DNA of 64,000 nucleotides from Tessaracoccus coleopterorum (GCF_011174705.1 NZ_JAANIJ010000001.1:1426001-1490000), one strand, 5' to 3'; counted from the first letter of the stretch, positions 1 through 10,351 are shown. The notes: generated by a model not told the origin, from the letters alone. Numbers and translations: made by a program.

Positions 1-421
1 CCTGTTCCTGCCTGTGCTGACCATCGTCATGGTGATGACGGCCTCGCTGACCCGCTACGTGCAGTCGGTGGTGCTCGACGTCCTCGACAGCGACTACCTG
101 CGCAACGCGCAGGCCCTCGGCGCGAGCTTCGGCCGGGCATTCTGGCGCCACGGCGTCCGCAACGCCTCGGTGCCCGTGATCTCCATCCTCGGCATCGAGT
201 TGGCCTCGACGCTGCTCGGGGCCGTGGTGGTCGAGAGCGTGTTCACCCTCCCGGGGCTCGGCAGCATGCTGACCCGCGGCATCGAACAGCACGACTACCC
301 ACCATCCAGGGCGTCCTGCTCGTGACCACCTCTTCGTGCTGGCGATCGGCTTCCTCGCCGACATCGTCCAGCGCGTCGTCGATCCGCGGTTGCGGGTCAG
401 CCTTTCGGGGCCCACGCATGA
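1..421 (+). CDS. ABC transporter permease, DppB/OppB type (5' partial)
   Basis: C-terminal ~140 residues of an inner-membrane permease of a peptide/nickel/opine importer; the start lies outside the window. The permease signature is readable (YLRNAQALGAS, then a Gly/Leu-rich membrane segment and VFTLPGLGSML), and the usual end FLADIVQRVVDPRLR is present in another frame. Two single-base losses near 299 and 330, and one near 405-412, break the frame; restoring them puts the stop at 419-421, overlapping the next start as ATGA. The tight overlap with the next permease and two ATPases shows a four-gene import operon. The solute-binding protein would be expected upstream, outside the window, so the substrate cannot be read here. 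Confidence 0.85.
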
Positions 422-1278
422 GCGCCGACCTGCAGGACACCGTGGTCGCCGAGCCGGGCGGCGCCGTCGCCGGTGGCCCGTGAGCCTGACGCTCGGCACC
501 GTGCTCCTCGCCCTGACCGTGCTGCTGGCCCTCCTGTCGCTGGTGTGGCTCCCGTTCCCGCTCGGCGACACCTCCGGTTCCCGGCTCGAGGCACCCAACG
601 CGACCCACTGGCTGGGACGGACACGTTCGGCCGCGACACGTTCAGCTACCTGATGGTCGGCACCCGGATCGCGCTCGTCGTCGGGGCCGGCAGCGTCATC
701 GTCGCGATGGTCGTCGGCGTCACGGTCGGGACGCTCGCGGCGTTCGCGCGCGGCTGGGTCGACGACATCCAGTCGTCGCTGCTCGACGTGCTGATCGCGT
801 TCCCGACGCTGCTGCTCGCCATGCTGATCGGCGCGGCCCGCGGCGCCAGCCTCTCCACCGCGGTGGTCTCCATCGGCCTGGCGGCGTCCGCCGTCGTCGC
901 CCGGTTGACCCGCATCCTCGCGAAGCGCCTGCTGAACCAGCAGTTCGTGACGGCGGCCCGCACGTCGGGCACCAACGCGTGGGGCATCGTGCGGCTGCAC
1001 CTGCTCCCCAACATGTGGCCGATGCTTGTCGTCACGGCCGCCCTGATCTTCGGCAGCGCGGTGCTCGCGGAGGCGAGCCTCAGCTACCTGGGCCTCGGGG
1101 TCCCGCCGCCCAACTCGTCGCTCGGCCGCCTGCTGCAGGGGCCGAGAAGACGGTGCTGACGGCGCCGTGGGCCGCCATCGCGCCGGGCCTGGTGATCGTC
1201 GCGATCGTCCTCGGCGCCAACTTCCTGGCCGACGGCCTGCGGGAGCGACTCGACCCGACGAGAAGGGAACGCGGATGA
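418..1278 (+). CDS. ABC transporter permease, DppC/OppC type
   Basis: Second membrane permease of the importer. It starts [15 protein letters not shown], then has an N-terminal membrane helix ([20 protein letters not shown]), the GTDTFGRD motif typical of DppC proteins, and the permease loop [15 protein letters not shown] before LPNMWPML. The end reads [18 protein letters not shown], the usual DppC tail. Frame changes occur near 470, 615 and 1140; each is fixed by one base. Corrected length is about 287 residues, normal for the family. It overlaps the upstream permease and the downstream ATPase by ATGA, which implies translational coupling. Confidence 0.88.
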
Positions 1279-2070
1279 GGATCGACGTGGAGAACCTCTC
1301 GATCGCGCTGCCGTCGGGCCGCCGGGTCGTCGACGGCGTGTCGTTCGGGCTGGGCGACGGGGAGCGGCTCGGGGTGGTCGGCGAATCCGGCTCCGGCAAG
1401 TCGGTCAGCACGCTCGCCATCCTCGGCCTGCTGCCGCGCGCTCTGCGAGCGAGCGGGTCGATCGTGGTCGACGGCACCGAGGTTGTCGGGGCCGACCCGA
1501 GGTCGCTCCGGGCCATCCGCGGCCGGAGGGTGGCGAAGGTGTTCCAGGACCCGTCGACCGCGCTGGATCCGCTGATGCGGATCGGCAGGCAGGTGGAGGG
1601 CCGCTCGCCCGGCACCGGGGCTGAAGGGCCCGGCGCTGCGCTCCGCGGTGCTGGAGGCCCTCGAGGAGGTGCGGCTGCCCGACCCCGAGCGGATGGTGAG
1701 GTCGTTCCCGTTCGAGGTCTCCGGTGGCCAGCGGCAGCGCGTCGCCATCGCCATGGCGCTCGCCTGCCGGCCGGAGGTGTTGATCGCCGACGAGCCGACC
1801 ACGGCGCTGGATGTGACGGTGCAGGCCGGGATCCTGGCGCTGATCCGGCAGCTGTGCGACGAGCGGGGCATGGGCCTGCTGTTCGTCTCGCACGACCTGG
1901 CGGTGGTGTCGCAGACCGTGACGCGCGGCATCGTGATGGAGCACGGTCACATAGTCGAGGAGGGCCCGATCGACGCGCTGATCTCGACCCCGCAGAATCC
2001 GTACACCCGTCGCCTGGTGGCAAGCGCCCGCGCGCTCGACGAGGCGTTGACGACCGGGAGGCTGAAGTGA
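1275..2070 (+). CDS. ABC transporter ATP-binding protein, DppD type
   Basis: First of two ATPases energising the importer. Visible motifs are Walker A GESGSGKS, the Q-loop [11 protein letters not shown], the signature VSGGQRQR, Walker [13 protein letters not shown] and the switch histidine in FVSHDLAVV. The C-terminus has the oligopeptide-type motif [10 protein letters not shown]. One base is missing near 1600, between the Q-loop and the helical domain. Corrected length is about 265 residues, slightly short for DppD but complete in motifs. The start ATG at 1275 overlaps the permease stop, and the end overlaps the next GTG start. Confidence 0.9.
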
Positions 2071-2826
2071 GCACCGTCCTCGCCCTCGACTCGGTGACGT
2101 TCCGCTACCGCGGGCCTCCGGTCCGGCGCTGCGCGACGTGAGCCTCGCCGTCGAGGAGGGGAAGAGCCTCGGGATCGTCGGCGAGTCGGGCTCGGGCAAG
2201 TCGACCGCGCTGAACCTGCTGCTCGGCCTCACCCGGCCCGAGAGTGGACGGGTGCTGTTCGAGGGCGCCGAGCTGAGTGGCCGCGACGCCGTCCGGCGGC
2301 TGCGGCGCGCCGTCCAGCCCGTCTTCCAGGACCCGTTCGCGTCGCTCGACCCGCGGATGCGGATCGACCGGATCGTCACGGAGCCACTGGTGTCGCTCGG
2401 GATCGAGCGGACCGGCGCGGTGTTGAAGGAGCGGGTCCGCACCGTGCTCGCCGAGGTGGGCCTCGGCGACGACACGCTGAAGCGGTACCCGCACGAGTTC
2501 TCCGGCGGGCAGCGACAGCGGATCGCGATCGCGCGGGCGCTGGTGACCGACCCGCGGGTGCTGATCGCCGACGAGCCCGTCAGCGCGCTGGACGTGACGA
2601 CCAGGATCGACGTCATCGAGCTGCTGGGCCGGTTGCAGAAGGAGCGGGGCCTGAGCGTGGTGATGGTGTCGCACGACATGAGCGTCGTGGCGGCACTGTG
2701 TGAGCGGGTCCTGGTACTCAGAGACGGAGCCGCCGTCGAGACCGGGAAGACGCTGCGGGTGCTCGCCGAGCCGGTCGATCCGTACACGAAGGCCCTGATC
2801 GGGGCGATCCCCGCCTGCCGGCGTAA
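2067..2826 (+). CDS. ABC transporter ATP-binding protein, DppF type
   Basis: Second ATPase of the importer, starting GTG at 2067 inside the stop of the previous gene. Motifs: Walker [10 protein letters not shown]-loop VFQDPFASLDP, signature FSGGQRQR, Walker B LIADEPVSALD and the switch VSHDMSVV. One base is missing near 2115-2135 (the first 24 codons run into a stop). The reading frame then continues to 3382, but the last ~190 codons are Arg/Pro-rich low complexity with no family counterpart. Adding one C in the run near 2809-2813 gives a natural end, PRLPA-stop, at 2826. I take that as the true stop, giving about 253 residues. Confidence 0.85.
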
Positions 2827-3390
2827 CGGGCCTGGTATCCGCGGCTGCAGCAAGCAGACCGACGCCAGACGCGGGAAACTGCGCAAACAGGGCCAAACGG
2901 GCCGCGGCAGAAGACAGACGCGACCCGCCGGGACCACGGCAGGAGACAGACGCGACCTAGGGAACCCACCGGCCGCACAGGGCGCCCGTCGCCAACGGCG
3001 CAGGAACGCCCAACCCGACGATCACCCGACCGGCATCCCGCCCAGACCCACCCGGCCCAGGGGCGACGCGGCCGCATACCCACGGGCGTGCACTCCCGAC
3101 CACAGCTTCGCGCACCGGAAAGGGCAGACCCGGACGGACGGCCGGCGGCCTCGACAACCTGACCCCCGCAGCCACACAGCAGCCCACAAAACGCAACAAC
3201 CACGCCGCCGGACGACCGGCCGGGGCTGCCCGGCGCCAGACGCATCACGCATCCAGGCACCAGACGCATCCAGCGACGCCGACAGCGACAGCGAAGCACC
3301 CCGCAGACCGCCCCTCCCGAAACGGCGTTTCGGACGCCAGCCACAGCACACGTGGTCGATTGTGTCGGCCCCACCGTGTTAGGTTGCTTC
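2827..3390 (+). other. Intergenic region without a supported gene
   Basis: About 560 bases of C-rich sequence between the transporter operon and the next gene. It is open in one + frame and one - frame only because it lacks A/T-rich stop codons; the encoded peptides are Arg/Pro/Ala-rich and resemble no family. It contains short imperfect repeats such as GACAGACGCGACC (near 2913 and 2946) and CCAGACGCATC (near 3235-3270). No clear terminator hairpin with a T-run is seen. Confidence 0.5.
3380..3385 (+). promoter_or_regulatory. Probable -10 box of a leaderless promoter (TAGGTT)
   Basis: TAGGTT lies 5 bases before the GTG at 3391, the spacing expected when transcription starts at the first base of the start codon. 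No Shine-Dalgarno sequence precedes that GTG. The same TAGGTT-to-GTG arrangement precedes the transporter gene at 59983. Confidence 0.5.
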
Positions 3391-4817
3391 GTGCTTTCAG
3401 ACCAGTCGGCCAGAAGCCGCGCCTTCGCCCACGTCCTGATCAACACCGCCGCCGCGATGCTCGGCACGGCGTTCGCCTGGTACGCCATCACCTTCTGGGC
3501 CTACCTCGAGACCCGCTCTGTCCTCACCACCGCGTTCCTCGGCGGCGCCTACATGTTCGGCATGGCGGTCCTCGGCGTCCCCTTCGGCTCGCTGATCGAC
3601 AGGTTCCGCAAGCACGTCGTGATGACGGCCTCGGCGATCGGCACGACGGCGATGTTCCTGCTGGCCGGCCTCATGTACCTGTTGGTTCCCGCGCGCAGCC
3701 TGATCGACCTCGGGCAGCCCTGGTTCTGGATCTTCGCCTGCCTGATCCTCCTGGGCGCACTGCTCGCGATGATCCGCGGCCTTGCGCTGTCGACCTGCGT
3801 CACCATGCTCGTCCCGTCCGAGGGGCGGGCCAAGGCCAACGGCATGGTCGGCGCGGTCAACGGCCTGACGATGCTCGTGACGGGCGTGCTCTCCGGCCTT
3901 GCCATGGGCCAGCTGGGCCTCGGCCCGGTGCTGCTCATCTCGATCGTCGTGATGCTGGCCTCGATGGTCCACCTGTGGCTCATCCGCATCCCGGAGCCGG
4001 AGATCGTCCACGCGGACGGCACCCCGAAGGCCGTCGACTTCAAGGCCGCGTGGGGCGCCGTCATCGCGGTGCCCGGGCTCATCGGCCTGATCGTCTTCTC
4101 GACGTTCAACAACTTCCTCGGTGGCGTCTTCATGTCGCTGCTCGACCCCTACGGCCTCGAGCTGATGCCCGTGGAGACATGGGGCATCGTGTTCGGCCTC
4201 TCCAGCATCGGCTTCATCGTCGGCGGTGGGCTGATCGCCAGGTTCGGCCTCGGCGCAAGACCGCTGCGCGCCCTCCTGCTCGCAAACCTCGTCATGTGGA
4301 CGATCGCCGGCCTGTTCACGCTGCGCGACTCGATCGTCCTGCTGGTCGTCGGAATCTTCCTCTACATGGCGGTGGTGCCGTTCATCGAGGCGGCCGAGCA
4401 GACGCTGCTGCAGCGGGTGGTCCCGCTGGCGAAGCAGGGCCGCGTGTTCGGTTTCGCCCAGGCCATCGAGGTGTCGGCCGCCCCGATCAGCGCGTTCCTG
4501 ATCGGCCCCATCGCGGAGTACTGGCTGATCCCTACGCGGAGTCCCCGTCGGGCCACTCGACCTGGGGTTGGCTGCTGGGCGACGGCCACGCCCGCGGCAT
4601 CGCGCTGGTGTTCGTGCTCGCGAGCCTGGTCGGCTTCCTGGTCACGTGCCTCGCCTTCCTGACCAGGAGCTACCGGACGCTGACCGCGAGTTACAACGCG
4701 GGCGACGTGAATGCCGACCTGGCCAACGACGACAGCAAGGACGTCCACGTCGCGGAAGGTCCAGCACCCGACCTCCCGGGCCCGGACGTCCTCGGAAAGG
4801 GGTTCAGCGAACACTGA
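3391..4817 (+). CDS. MFS transporter
   Basis: Major facilitator superfamily membrane transporter of about 475 residues; substrate unknown. About twelve hydrophobic helices are visible. Motif-A-like sequence GSLIDRFRKH follows the second helix, and a central loop near residues 210-225 separates two halves. I chose GTG 3391 (VLSDQSARSRAF) over the longer GTG 3352 because helix 1 follows at the usual distance and a -10-like TAGGTT sits just upstream. One base is missing near 4531 (AEYWLIP then YAESPSGHS); the downstream frame supplies the last two helices and a hydrophilic tail ending GKGFSEH. The gene stands alone with its own promoter. Confidence 0.85.
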
Positions 4818-5039
4818 GAGATCCAGCTGCGGCCCACAGGCGACGGACAAACCCACCTACTCCGGCCGGCACTCGGTGGCGCCATCATCGGCGATGACGC
4901 ACACCTGATGGACCGCATCAGTAATGACAGAGTCGGGATGGCGTCGACCAGACTCCGATGGACGCTGGACTCACGCCTGACCTCCCCTGGGGAGTCAGAT
5001 ACTGTTCGCCAACAACCTGACCACCCGCTGGGTCAAGCT

Positions 5040-5850
5040 TCATGCGGTGGGTTCCCCTGCATCGCCGATCCCCAGCACCACGACGTCCCTGCCTGCGTCG
5101 ACAGACTCCTCAGACACCTCGATGCCGGGCAGCGACTTCAGCACACCGAAGAGTGAGGACCGCAGATCGGCGGGAACCAAGCCCGAGCGCAGCACATCTG
5201 CCACGTAGACGAACACCTCCGAGTGAGCGTCCTGTCCATGCCCACGAGAGTCTTCGTAGAGCCGCTCCCGCAGTTGGGTCACATCACGCGGGAGAGATGC
5301 CAGGAATGCCGGGCTCGGATGCTGCCAGGAGGCCGGCCTCTGGTTAGGGATGATGTCGTTTGTGAACGTGTCGCTGCGGAGCGAGGAGGAGTCGACACAC
5401 GGTTGCTGGTTGCTCGCGACTTCGGCTGCCGAGCTCACAAACCAGGATGGTGATTCACCAGTAACTGAGACGTATGTGAGGTCGATGGTCTTGTAGGCAC
5501 ATTCGCCTGACTCCTGGTCAGGGTCGGAGTACTCAGCAACCCCCGTTGATGTGGTGCTGATGAGCCAGAACTGGCCGGGCTCGGCCGGAGGATCAACGGC
5601 GTTGATTGCGGCCTGGGTCAGCACTTCCTCGGCGCGGGCGGTTGCCCCAGAGCCCCGAGGCTGCCGATTCCGAGCGCGACGACTGTGAGGGTCGCCGCCG
5701 CCACCGCGCCCATGCGCCAGCCGAGGGGCGGCGGGAAGGCTTGGGGCCGGGCGGCGGCGCGGCTCAGGATGTCTCGGCGCTGGGCGGGCGTGTAGGCGGG
5801 GTGTCGGCGCCCGGGTCTGCGGCGCGGAGCAGGGTGTCGAGGTCGTTCAT
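5040..5850 (-). CDS. CU044_5270-family protein, membrane-anchored
   Basis: Actinobacterial family commonly encoded directly after an ECF sigma factor; exact function is not established, and an anti-sigma-like or signal-related role is inference. The N-terminus reads MNDLDTLLRAADPGADTPP, then YTPAQRRDIL, followed by one membrane helix (AVAAATLTVVALGIGSLG). The outer domain has PPAEPGQFWLIS, the family's recognisable PGQ-F/Y motif. It ends GIGDAGEPTA. Frame changes near 5800 and 5630 are each fixed by one base. The start ATG overlaps the sigma-factor stop as ATGA (5847-5850). Confidence 0.7.
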
Positions 5851-6392
5851 GACAGGTCTCCTTGAAGCTGAGGGACGACGCGCAGGCTGGGCGCGGCGGA
5901 AGGCTCCGCGAGGAGCTTTTGGGCGCGCTGCCGTGCGCGCATGAGGCGGGAGCGCGTTGCGGAGTCGCTGAGGTCGAGCACGACGGCGATCTCCGCCGGG
6001 GTGAGCTCCTCCCAGGCGGCGAGCCGCAGGATCTCAGCATCGGTGGGCGCGAGTTGGGCGAGCACGCTCTCGGCCAGCACGCGGCTGGCCGAGTCGGCTC
6101 CCGGCGCCGGGCCCGCGGCGACACCGGCGACGGCGTCGCGCACGTTGAGTCGGCGGGCGAGCGACCTCTTCTCGTGGGCGATGACGTGGTGCGCGGTTCG
6201 CAACAGCCATGGAAGGGCCGGTTCGGCGACCGCACCGCGGCGTCGCCAGGCGGTGGCGAAGACCTCCGAGACGACATCGTCTGCGGCGTCATGGCCGACC
6301 CGCCGGATCGCATAAGCCCGCACCGTCGTGGCGTGGAGGTCGAACAGCGCTTCGAGCCACTCCTGATCGCGACCCGGTGGTTTCTCTCTCAT
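5847..6392 (-). CDS. ECF-type RNA polymerase sigma factor
   Basis: Alternative sigma factor of about 180 residues, intact. Region 2 reads LFDLHATTVRAYAIRRVG followed by DDVVSEVFATAWRR, the core-binding and -10 recognition segment. Region 4 reads EILRLAAWEELTPAEIAVVL and SATRSRLMRARQRAQ, the helix-turn-helix for the -35 element. The start is chosen at MREKPPG (6392) because region 2 follows at the usual distance; upstream in-frame ATGs at 6410 and 6428 are possible and no ribosome site decides. It is translationally coupled to the downstream membrane protein gene. Confidence 0.85.
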   Translation of the reverse strand: MREKPPGRDQEWLEALFDLHATTVRAYAIRRVGHDAADDVVSEVFATAWRRRGAVAEPALPWLLRTAHHVIAHEKRSLARRLNVRDAVAGVAAGPAPGADSASRVLAESVLAQLAPTDAEILRLAAWEELTPAEIAVVLDLSDSATRSRLMRARQRAQKLLAEPSAAPSLRVVPQLQGDLS

Positions 6393-6449
6393 ACCCCTTG
6401 GTTCCCGCATCCGGACGGTTCGTGGCACCCGAGCCGGGCCCGGTCCGCG

Positions 6450-6866
6450 TCACTCCTGCGGGATCGACCCGTCGAGGGCCCAGGCGAGGAACTCCTTCAG
6501 GTCGCCGGTCTCCCCGTCGCGGCCGCCACGGCCGATCACGAGCGGGGCGAGCGTCGGCTGGAGCTTGACGCCCGTGAACCGCTCCTTCCACCCTCCGGGC
6601 ACGACGAGCGAGTAATAGTTGCCATCGGTGTCGAGTGCGACGGAATGGTTCGTGCGCAGGTACCAGCCGACCTTGTCGGTCTTGACGAGGTGCCCGTCGA
6701 GCGTGCGGGCCTTCAACGGCCTCGGCTTGAGCCCGGCGGCCTCGGCGTCGAGCAGGAACTGGTCGATCAGCACCTGCGCCTTCGCCGCCTCCGCCCGCGC
6801 CGACGCCTCAGTCAGCTGGTGGCGGATCAGCGCGGCCTTCTGCCGCTCGGATAGTTCCTCAACCAT
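6450..6866 (-). CDS. Hypothetical protein
   Basis: About 138 residues, no membrane segment or signal peptide; I do not recognise the family. The N-terminal third is helical and Ala-rich (MVEELSERQKAALIRHQ, then a possible coiled coil to about residue 45). The middle has a beta-rich part with YLRTNHSVALDTDGNYYSLV, and the end is acidic (GETGDLKEFLAWALDG). The start is taken at 6866 (MVEELSER), because extending upstream would run into the tandem repeat at 6904-7091. It lies just upstream of the sigma factor on the same strand with a 57-base gap. Confidence 0.6.
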   Translation of the reverse strand: MVEELSERQKAALIRHQLTEASARAEAAKAQVLIDQFLLDAEAAGLKPRPLKARTLDGHLVKTDKVGWYLRTNHSVALDTDGNYYSLVVPGGWKERFTGVKLQPTLAPLVIGRGGRDGETGDLKEFLAWALDGSIPQE

Positions 6867-6903
6867 CCCCGAGCCTACCCAACCGTCTCCCCGCTCCCGC
6901 CCT

Positions 6904-7091
6904 CTCCCTGCCGGACCCTTCCCAAAATCGGCCAGTGGCCAGTTCTGACCGGTCCCGCTCAAAAAACCGGCCACAAACCCCACCCCGGACGACCCTTCTC
7001 CCTGCCGGACCCTTCCCAAAATCGACCAGTGGCCAGTTCTGACCGGTCCCGCTCAAAAAACCGGCCACAAACCCCACACCGGACGACCCCA
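6904..7091 (+). repeat. 94-bp tandem duplication carrying two repeat-family copies
   Basis: Two nearly identical 94-base units (6904-6997 and 6998-7091). Each contains one copy of the dispersed two-hairpin element described at 36542-37130: core AAAATCGGCCAGTGGCC followed by TTCTGACCGGTC, at 6924-6980 and 7018-7074. The units differ at only a few bases, so the duplication is recent. Confidence 0.85.
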
Positions 7092-7113
7092 CCCCTTGGC
7101 GGAGCCGGCGTTC

Positions 7114-7300
7114 TCAGAGCCGCGGCAGCAGGCCGAAGTGGGCCACCTCCTCGTCGGTCAACATCCGCGACCGGATCAGGAACCGCTGCCCGGTCGGAGC
7201 CTCGACGCTGAACCCGGCACCGCGGCCGTGCACCACGTCGATCGTCAGGTGCGTGTTGCGCCAGTACCCGTACTGCGATTCCGACATGTACACCTCGACC
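7114..7300 (-). pseudogene. DUF779 protein, C-terminal half (gene split by a transposon)
   Basis: Encodes the last ~60 residues of a DUF779 protein: EVYMSESQYGYWRNTHL, then DVVHGRGAGFSVEAPTG and FLIRSRMLTDEE. The N-terminal half is at 15579-15789. Removing bases 7301-15578 and one 8-bp target copy joins the two halves in frame into 130 codons including the stop, which is full family length. DUF779 proteins are commonly encoded next to NAD-dependent aldehyde dehydrogenases, as here; their biochemical role is not known. Confidence 0.9.
7293..7300. repeat. Target-site duplication, left copy (CCTCGACC)
   Basis: Perfect 8-base match to 15579-15586, directly abutting the terminal GGGACTGT of the left IS. 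Eight- to nine-base duplications are usual for IS256-family transposition. Confidence 0.9.
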
Positions 7301-8694
7301 GGGACTGTACGTTTTCCGGTGTAACTCCGATGTAGGAGGTACCCGATGAGGATGCAGGTTGAGCCGGTCGCTGAGGCGGTCGTGATGGAGGGTGACGAGG
7401 TGACGGCGACGGGAACGGCCCCGCTGGTGGACAAGGATTTGGTGGCGCAGCTCGTGGGCGACGCGCAGCGGCTGGGGCTGTCGGTGGAGGGCGAGGGCGG
7501 GTTGCTGGCGCAGCTGACCAAGCTGGTCCTGGAGTCGGCCCTGGAGGGCGAGATGACCGCGCATCTGGGCTACGACAAGCATGAGCGGGTCGAGGGCAGC
7601 GACAATGCCCGTAACGGGACGCGGTCGAAGACGGTGCTGACGAAGGCCGGCCCGGTCGAGATCGCTGTGCCTCGGGATCGGGCCGGGTCGTTTGAGCCGG
7701 TCGTGGTGGCGAAGCGGCAACGGCGTCTGGGGCGATCGAGGATGTGGTGTTGTCGCTGTCGGCGCGCGGGCTGACGCATGGCGATATCGCGGCGCATCTG
7801 GCCGATGTGTATGGCTCTGAGGTGTCGAAGACCACGATTTCGACGATCACTGACAAGGTCCTGGACTCGATGGGCGAGTGGCAGAACCGGCCGCTGGACC
7901 CGGTGTATCCGGTGGTGTTCATCGACGCGATCCATGTGAAGGTCCGTGACGGGCAGGTCGCGAACCGGCCGATCTACGTCGCGTTGGCGGTCACTGTCGA
8001 CGGGAACCGCGACATCCTGGGGTTGTGGGCCGGTGACGGCGGCGAGGGCGCGAAGTACTGGCAGCAGGTGCTGACCGAGATCAAGAACCGTGGCGTGACG
8101 GACGTGTTGATGCTGGTGTGTGACGGGCTGAAGGGGCTGCCCGAGTCGGTGGGTAACGTGTGGCCGCAAGCGATCGTGCAGACCTGCGTGGTGCACCTGA
8201 TCCGCGGGTCGTTCCGTTACGCGGCAAGGCAGGACTGGGACAAGATCGCCCGCGCGCTGCGGCCGATCTACACCGCTGACACCGTCTCGGCGGCCGAGGA
8301 CCGGTTCCTGGAGTTCACCGAGCAGTGGGGCGCCCGATATCCGGCGATCGTGCGCTTGTGGGAGAACGCGTGGGCCGAGTTCGTTCCGTTCCTGCAGTTC
8401 GACAAGGAGATCCGCCGGATCGTGTGTACCACCAACGCGATCGAGTCGGTCAACGCCAGGATCCGCAAGGCCGTCAAGGCCCGTGGGCACTTCCCCAACG
8501 AGCAGGCCGCGCTCAAGTGCGTCTACCTCGCTGTGATGGCGCTGGACCCCACCGGGAAGGGCAGAGCCCGTTGGACGCAGCGCTGGAAGGGTGCCCTGAA
8601 CGCGTTCGAGATCACCTTCGACGGACGGCTCTCCGCCGGCCGCCGATACTGAGAGTCAAACAACCATGAGATACACCGAAAACTTGACAGACCC
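7301..8694 (+). mobile_element. IS256-family insertion sequence, left copy
   Basis: 1,394 bases. The left end is GGGACTGTACGTTTTCCGGT; the right end, read inward on the other strand, is GGGTCTGTCAAGTTTTCGGT, an imperfect terminal inverted repeat of about 26 bases. It holds one transposase gene. Confidence 0.9.
7346..8652 (+). CDS. IS256-family (mutator-type) transposase
   Basis: DDE transposase that moves the surrounding element, about 435 residues. AGGAGG at 7334-7339 precedes the ATG. Acidic residues of the catalytic triad are in [21 protein letters not shown] and [13 protein letters not shown]. The conserved HLGYDKHE and [11 protein letters not shown] blocks lie in the N-terminal third. 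One G is missing near 7730 (QRRLG then IEDVV) compared with the right copy, which is intact there. The end reads [11 protein letters not shown]. If the base loss is only a sequencing error, this copy is functional. Confidence 0.92.
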
Positions 8695-8715
8695 CCGGCA
8701 GTCGAAGGAGGCTAG

Positions 8716-8870
8716 GTGGTGGTGCGATTCATCCTCGAGCTGATCGTCGGCGTCGCCCTGGTGGCGATCGTCACGGCAGCAGTCATGGTCACGATGTTCT
8801 ACTTCGGCCCGTGGGCCGATCCGCCTGGGATGGACGAACTGTGGTGGCTGCTCACGACCGCGGCGGTCAT
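8716..8870 (+). pseudogene. Truncated small membrane protein gene
   Basis: A good ribosome site (GAAGGAGG) precedes GTG 8716. The first ~50 residues encode a strong membrane helix (VGVALVAIVTAAVMVTMFYF) and the start of a second (LWWLLTTAAVMLA). After about 8870 the frame runs into low-quality sequence that overlaps, on the other strand, the broken end of the next gene. The gene therefore seems to have lost its 3' part at a junction near 8870. Family not recognised. Confidence 0.45.
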
Positions 8871-8874
8871 GCTC

Positions 8875-9104
8875 GCGTCTGACCACTTCAGGATGAGCCG
8901 GTCACCGTCGAAGGTCTGCAGCCAAGCCAGCGCGTTGCTGTCGCTCATCACGATCTTGTCGCAGCTCGCCATCTGCCTGCCGAAGTCCTGGGACAGGACG
9001 CTCCCGAGCCACGCCGCTGCGCCGGGAGCTCCGTCGTGGCCGAACCGCTCACGCAGGACCACGGCAGCATCGTGTGGCTCCCACAGCATCACCAACGAAG
9101 TCAT
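8875..9104 (-). pseudogene. Truncated phosphotransferase-like gene
   Basis: Starts MTSLVMLWEPHDAAVVLRE and continues through CDKIVMSDSNALAWL and LILKWSDAS, then loses recognisable sequence near 8875. The pattern resembles the first ~75 residues of actinobacterial aminoglycoside/macrolide-phosphotransferase-like proteins (a nucleotide-loop region ending in a Lys-bearing strand, LKWS). The catalytic part is absent. It meets the truncated membrane protein gene tail-to-tail, so one deletion or recombination probably removed both 3' ends. Confidence 0.4.
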
Positions 9105-9386
9105 GCACCGAACTCAATCACAGTCCGGTAGAGCGCAGGCCTTTCCGCGTAAAGCAGCGGACGTCAAGCACCCATCGCATCCGGACCTCCAGGGGCGACA
9201 CCGTGCTCGCGACGTCGCCTCAGCTACCGTTTGGGCATGGGCATGGGCCTGGTCGCCAGGAGGAAGTCCGATCTGCTGGGCGAGGTTTGTATGCATTGCC
9301 GGTTGACGGTGGCCCCGGGCAGGGGAGCATGAGCGGGTGAGTACCCCACCACCCCAGGTATTCGGCGTCAGCGCATCCGTCGACGT

Positions 9387-10351
9387 GTGAAGGTCATCGT
9401 GGCCACATTCCTCGTCCTGCTTCTGCTGGCGGGTGCCGCGGTCTGGAAGTTTGGTCCGCGTTATGGCGTGTACCTGGTGCCTCCGAGCCCTGCGGCCTAT
9501 GCCGATGCCGCGCTGGGCATCATGGATGGCGGGTACTACGCGACTGGTGAGAGCTGGCGCACGGCCCGGGCACAGGCCGTCGCGGACACGCGGGACGCGA
9601 AGTCCTATGCGGAGACCATCCCGGCGCTGCGCAGGGCGGTGGTCGTCGCGGGCGGTCACCACAGCAAGGTGATGGATTCGGGCAAGGGCCTGGATGAGGC
9701 GATGCCGCAACGGCCGTTGCCGACGCTGCGCAGCGCCGGAGGGATCACCACGGTGGTGGTGCCGGAGCAGGCGGTGTCGGACAAGGCCTTCAAACAGACC
9801 TACGCGGACACGTTGGCGAACGGGATTGCCTCGTCGCGCACGGCCACGACCTGCGGTTGGATCGTGGACCTGCGCCACAATCATGGCGGTGACATGGGCC
9901 CCATGCTCGCAGGACTGTCGGCCTTGTTGCCCGACGGCAACCTCGTGGGCTTCAAGGACCGCTCTGGCACCGTGGTGTGGGAGACCTTGGAGGGCGGCAC
10001 AGTGTCCCAGGGCGGTCAGGTCTCGATGGCCGTCGCCGATGCCGCGAAGCTCTCCCAGCCGATCGCGGTGCTGCAGGGCCCGGACAATGGCAGTTCGGGG
10101 AGGCGACGGTGCTGGCCTTCCGCGGCCTGGGTCATGCGCGCAGCTTCGGTGCGCCGACGGCCGGCTACTCGTCGGCCAACCAGGTCAGGAGCCTGTACGA
10201 CGGCACCCAGATCCTCATCACCACGGCAGTCGACGTGGACCGTACTGGCAAGACCTGGAACGGCGGTCCGGTACCACCCGAACAGTCCGCCGACGTGGAC
10301 ACTGCCCACAAGACCGCAGCGACCTGGCTCAACACACAGTGCCACCGCTGA
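9387..10351 (+). CDS. S41-family (tail-specific protease-like) serine peptidase
   Basis: About 320 residues with an N-terminal membrane anchor (VATFLVLLLLAGAAVW), so the catalytic domain is expected outside the cell. The S41 core is readable: GWIVDLRHNHGGDMGPM, the strand PIAVLQGPDNGSSG with the candidate nucleophile Ser, then EATVLAFRGLGHARSFG and TAGYSSANQ. One G is missing near 10098 (SSG then EATVLAF). It ends WLNTQCHR. Start is GTG 9387; there is no strong ribosome site. The peptidase is transposon cargo and probably stands alone, since both neighbours are unrelated. Confidence 0.75.

Noticed and set aside
2827..3382. C-terminal extension of the DppF-type ATPase, or a minus-strand gene at 2718-3491
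   Set aside because: Sequence is low-complexity Arg/Pro or Cys/Arg/Gly without family match; a one-base correction gives a normal stop at 2826.
9114..9386. Possible short genes between the truncated cargo genes and the S41 peptidase
   Set aside because: No ribosome site, no family-like sequence, and frames on both strands are mutually overlapping shadows.
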